Shown here piece by piece: positions 61,499-64,000 of a DNA stretch of 64,000 nucleotides (position 1 is its first letter; each line of letters starts with the position of its first letter). The stretch comes from JAGQVA01 sp033764335. Lineage in GTDB: Bacteria; Bacteroidota; Bacteroidia; J057. A program made the position numbers and the translations under genes. The DNA is taken from contig JANRJC010000046.1 in the NCBI GenBank assembly GCA_033764335.1, positions 1-64,000 of the forward strand, read 5' to 3'. The notes under the pieces are model-generated. The model was not told the origin of the DNA. It was given only the letters and a program-made list of their open reading frames with translations, and did not search any database.

Positions 61499-64000
61499 AT
61501 TATTGATAATTGCACTGTTTGTGATGGGAATAAATGCCCCACTGCAAGCCCAGATTCTTTCCTGGCAGTATGAAAATATCATTGACGATAATTACCAGTC
61601 GGGAGCCAATCCCGACATGGTAAAAGATGCGGCCGGGAACCTACATGTGTCTTACTGGAATAAAGAAGAAGATCGCCTGATGTACGCTTTTCGGCAGAAA
61701 AGTACGGGTACCTGGACGACCGAATCTATCGCCAACAGCGGCTCTCTGGGGTATGCCTCCGCAATTACGGTGGACGTTTCCGGCAATATTCATCTTGCCT
61801 ACATTCAGGATCAGTCCGGTCGTGCTTACCTGCGTTATGCCACAAAAGCCGGAGGCGTATGGACGACGGAGGCCGTTATGGCCAATGATATAGGAGTTTA
61901 TGGTGCAGACCTAAGTTTTCCTACTTATATCCATCATTCGCTTGATATTATGATTAGCGCAGAGGGTAAGCCGGTTATTCTTTATTTTGATGGAAAAGTA
62001 CAAACCCAGGTTTCCTGCCCTGCGCCCATCGGGCTGGTGTACAACAACTACGAACTGGATATGAATCTGGCCATCAGAACCGGTACAAATACCTGGCAGG
62101 TTTCCGGATTTGCGGATATCCCGGATCGCAAAGCCACGGGCTGTCTGGCCGACGGAGACCGCTACGGAGAGTTCTGCCGAATCGTACCTTCCGGGGGAGG
62201 GAAATATCAGGCCGTAACCAATTCCTTTCACAACCACGACCTGCTGTTGTTTTCTTCCGAAGCCAATGACCTCAGCAACTGGGAATTTTCCCGCATTGAT
62301 TCCACCAACCGTCAGTATATTGTGGAGGCCCGGCACTTCCGGGAGAGTTTTGACTATATAGACGCTGCCGTTACCCAAGACTCCATTCTGCATATTACTT
62401 ACGGCCTTTCCACTTTCTACGGGTTACTCACTTCGGAACCTACCCGCCGTACCTTTTATTATGCACAGGTAAATCTCAACAAACTCGGAACCCCGGGTTA
62501 TACACCCTATATTTTTCGTTTCCTGCCCAATACCGTTTACCGCAGTTATTACTCCCTTGCCGCGCATTCCAAAGACTCGGTTTACCTGACCTATTACAGC
62601 GTTCCGGATCGCAAGCTGGTTGTGGCATATTCATACAACGCAGGTGCAAGTTGGCAGAATGATACCGTGATGCAGGTCATTACCAATACCTCTACCAAGA
62701 CCCTGGTACACGGCGACAGCCTTTTTGTGCTGACATACGAAGCCGATAAAGATTACCTGATTCTTTCTTCCCGAAAACGAACGGGTACTGCATGGCGGCA
62801 TGAAAATGCAACGGTTTCCGAAACGCGGGGAAATTACATGAGTTCCTATATGGTTCGCAACGGTGCAGATGATGAGGCTTATATTTTTTTCAATGAAAAC
62901 CAGGTAGAGCGGTTTTACTATGGAGAGCGCATCAATCAGAATTGGAGTTTTACACCAATAGATCAGGCAGGCAAAGGCGGGGCAAATGTGGCATTCACTC
63001 AAAACACTCAGGGGGAACCCTGCGCGGCTTATGTTTTTACCCGTACCGCCGAGTTGCGGTACGCTCAAAGACAGAATGGAACTTGGTTTACCGGGCTGGT
63101 GGACGGATCATCCGATCCCCGTGAAGTGGTACTAACCACACGGGGAGACTCAATACATATCTGCTATTTTGATCTGAGTACCGGTCATCTGAAATATGCC
63201 CGTGCAGGCGCAGCCACAGGCCCGTGGATCATCTCCGTACTTGACAGTTCAAGTGCCATCATCGGCCAAAGGCCCAACCTTTTCACTGACGACGCCGGAA
63301 CCCTGCATCTGTCTTATACCGATGCTTTTAAGGCGATACTCCGATACGCACGGAAACCCATCGGCGGAACCTGGACAAAAGAAAATGTGACCGCCGCAGG
63401 CAACTACAACCCGTCGTTTAGTTCTGTAAATGTAACTTCTCAGGGTGATCCACAAATTGCCTTTCGCGACGCGAGCGACAATACAATTTTTCTGGCAGAA
63501 AAAATCAGCCCGACCAATTGGGCGATTAACGAAGTGGCTATCGGCGACGTTACCAATCTGATTGGTTCACCCCTCAAACTTATCATAGATACCGAAAATC
63601 GCCCCTGGGTTCTGTACAACTACAGTTCCAATCACGATGACCTGCGCCTTGTAAGGCAGGATGGCGCAGGCGTATGGAATCCGGTATCCATCACCAATAA
63701 TACCGCAGAAGTCTCCAATGTCTTTGATTTTCATCTCTTGGGCGATGATTTTTACATTCTCGGTAAAAAAAATCAGGAGGGTTATTTCGGGCTGGGAATG
63801 CTTTACGCCGAAAACGGTGTCCGTACCGCGCTGGAGGCAGAATTTGCTAATCAGAATCTGAAAGTGTATCCCAATCCCTCTTCCGGGAATACCACTTTTG
63901 AATTTTCCTTAAATACCGCAGACCATATTTCACTAACCATTTACAACCTTTCCGGGCAAATGATATACTCTGTAACCGAAGAAGAGCCACTTCCGGCAGG
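61476..64000 (+). CDS. Large secreted protein with type A T9SS sorting domain, 3' end outside the window
   Basis: An open frame runs from overlapping starts (MSLMQPFKLL at 61476, or MQPFKLL at 61485) to the window edge, at least 838 residues. The N-terminus is a signal peptide ending PLQAQ. The body has repeated propeller-like or sialidase-like blades of about 60 residues (e.g. NLHVSYWNKEEDRLMYAFR, NIHLAYIQDQSGRAYLRYA), each with an H-x-x-Y pattern. Near the edge KVYPNPSSGNTTFEFSL and SLTIYNLSGQMIYS begin a type A sorting domain, so only about 30 residues are missing. Function unknown; it may share a transcript with recJ. Confidence 0.85.
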   Translation, partial: MSLMQPFKLLIIALFVMGINAPLQAQILSWQYENIIDDNYQSGANPDMVKDAAGNLHVSYWNKEEDRLMYAFRQKSTGTWTTESIANSGSLGYASAITVDVSGNIHLAYIQDQSGRAYLRYATKAGGVWTTEAVMANDIGVYGADLSFPTYIHHSLDIMISAEGKPVILYFDGKVQTQVSCPAPIGLVYNNYELDMNLAIRTGTNTWQVSGFADIPDRKATGCLADGDRYGEFCRIVPSGGGKYQAVTNSFHNHDLLLFSSEANDLSNWEFSRIDSTNRQYIVEARHFRESFDYIDAAVTQDSILHITYGLSTFYGLLTSEPTRRTFYYAQVNLNKLGTPGYTPYIFRFLPNTVYRSYYSLAAHSKDSVYLTYYSVPDRKLVVAYSYNAGASWQNDTVMQVITNTSTKTLVHGDSLFVLTYEADKDYLILSSRKRTGTAWRHENATVSETRGNYMSSYMVRNGADDEAYIFFNENQVERFYYGERINQNWSFTPIDQAGKGGANVAFTQNTQGEPCAAYVFTRTAELRYAQRQNGTWFTGLVDGSSDPREVVLTTRGDSIHICYFDLSTGHLKYARAGAATGPWIISVLDSSSAIIGQRPNLFTDDAGTLHLSYTDAFKAILRYARKPIGGTWTKENVTAAGNYNPSFSSVNVTSQGDPQIAFRDASDNTIFLAEKISPTNWAINEVAIGDVTNLIGSPLKLIIDTENRPWVLYNYSSNHDDLRLVRQDGAGVWNPVSITNNTAEVSNVFDFHLLGDDFYILGKKNQEGYFGLGMLYAENGVRTALEAEFANQNLKVYPNPSSGNTTFEFSLNTADHISLTIYNLSGQMIYSVTEEEPLPA

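Overview
The window looks like chromosomal DNA from a Bacteroidota bacterium, most likely a free-living, gliding or polymer-degrading member of the Saprospiria/Cytophagia type. The evidence is four proteins ending in type IX secretion (T9SS) sorting domains (types A and B), a PorV/PorQ-like outer-membrane protein, a DUF2723 glycosyltransferase-like membrane protein, a DnaG primase with the Bacteroidota-style zinc-ligand-free N-terminus, and many short lipoproteins. Both window edges cut genes: the 3' end of a dinD-like gene on the left and a long T9SS protein on the right. No rRNA, tRNA or CRISPR array was seen.

1-11 kb: end of dinD, a REP-like palindrome, a secreted PQQ-type sugar dehydrogenase with PKD/PA14 domains, a class D beta-lactamase, an enolase-superfamily epimerase plus DUF1611 pair (resembling the DgcA/DgcN D-glutamate route), the DUF2723 protein and rlmB. 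11.3-18.9 kb: a DUF433/DUF5615 toxin-antitoxin-like pair; an apparent operon of GMC oxidoreductase, Tat-type subunit 3, dienelactone-hydrolase-like protein and DUF1080 lipoprotein that fits periplasmic 3-keto-glycoside metabolism; a Tat-exported mannonate-dehydratase-like protein; VanZ; and 2-oxoglutarate dehydrogenase E2. 18.9-36.9 kb: mostly housekeeping and envelope genes (metalloprotease, dnaG, SanA-like, TlpA, purD, beta-propeller T9SS protein, histidine kinase, PorV-like, YceI, aldose epimerase, SDR, hsp20-dnaK).

36.9-39.1 kb is an AT-rich accessory stretch with three small minus-strand genes (one a pseudogene with two lesions). Each is preceded by a GTTAG-type motif with a paired CAAC arm, resembling an integron gene-cassette (attC) array without an integrase.

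39.1-55.6 kb carries a hexuronate route: an SDR (probable fructuronate reductase), uxuA, a double-DUF1080 protein, kdgK and, after an 11 kb interruption, eda. The interruption is a single minus-strand defence operon, hsdM - REP-associated transposase (RAYT) - hsdS - DUF262 protein - DUF3696 AAA ATPase - unknown 320-aa protein - hsdR. The RAYT gene carries two perfect REP palindromes inside its own coding sequence. The DUF262/DUF3696/unknown trio inside a type I restriction operon is the best candidate here for a little-described system.

55.6-64 kb: ridA, dgkA-like, a HisA-like protein lacking the usual Asp8, a T9SS type B protein, recJ and a truncated T9SS type A protein. All assignments are from reading the sequence; no database search was possible.
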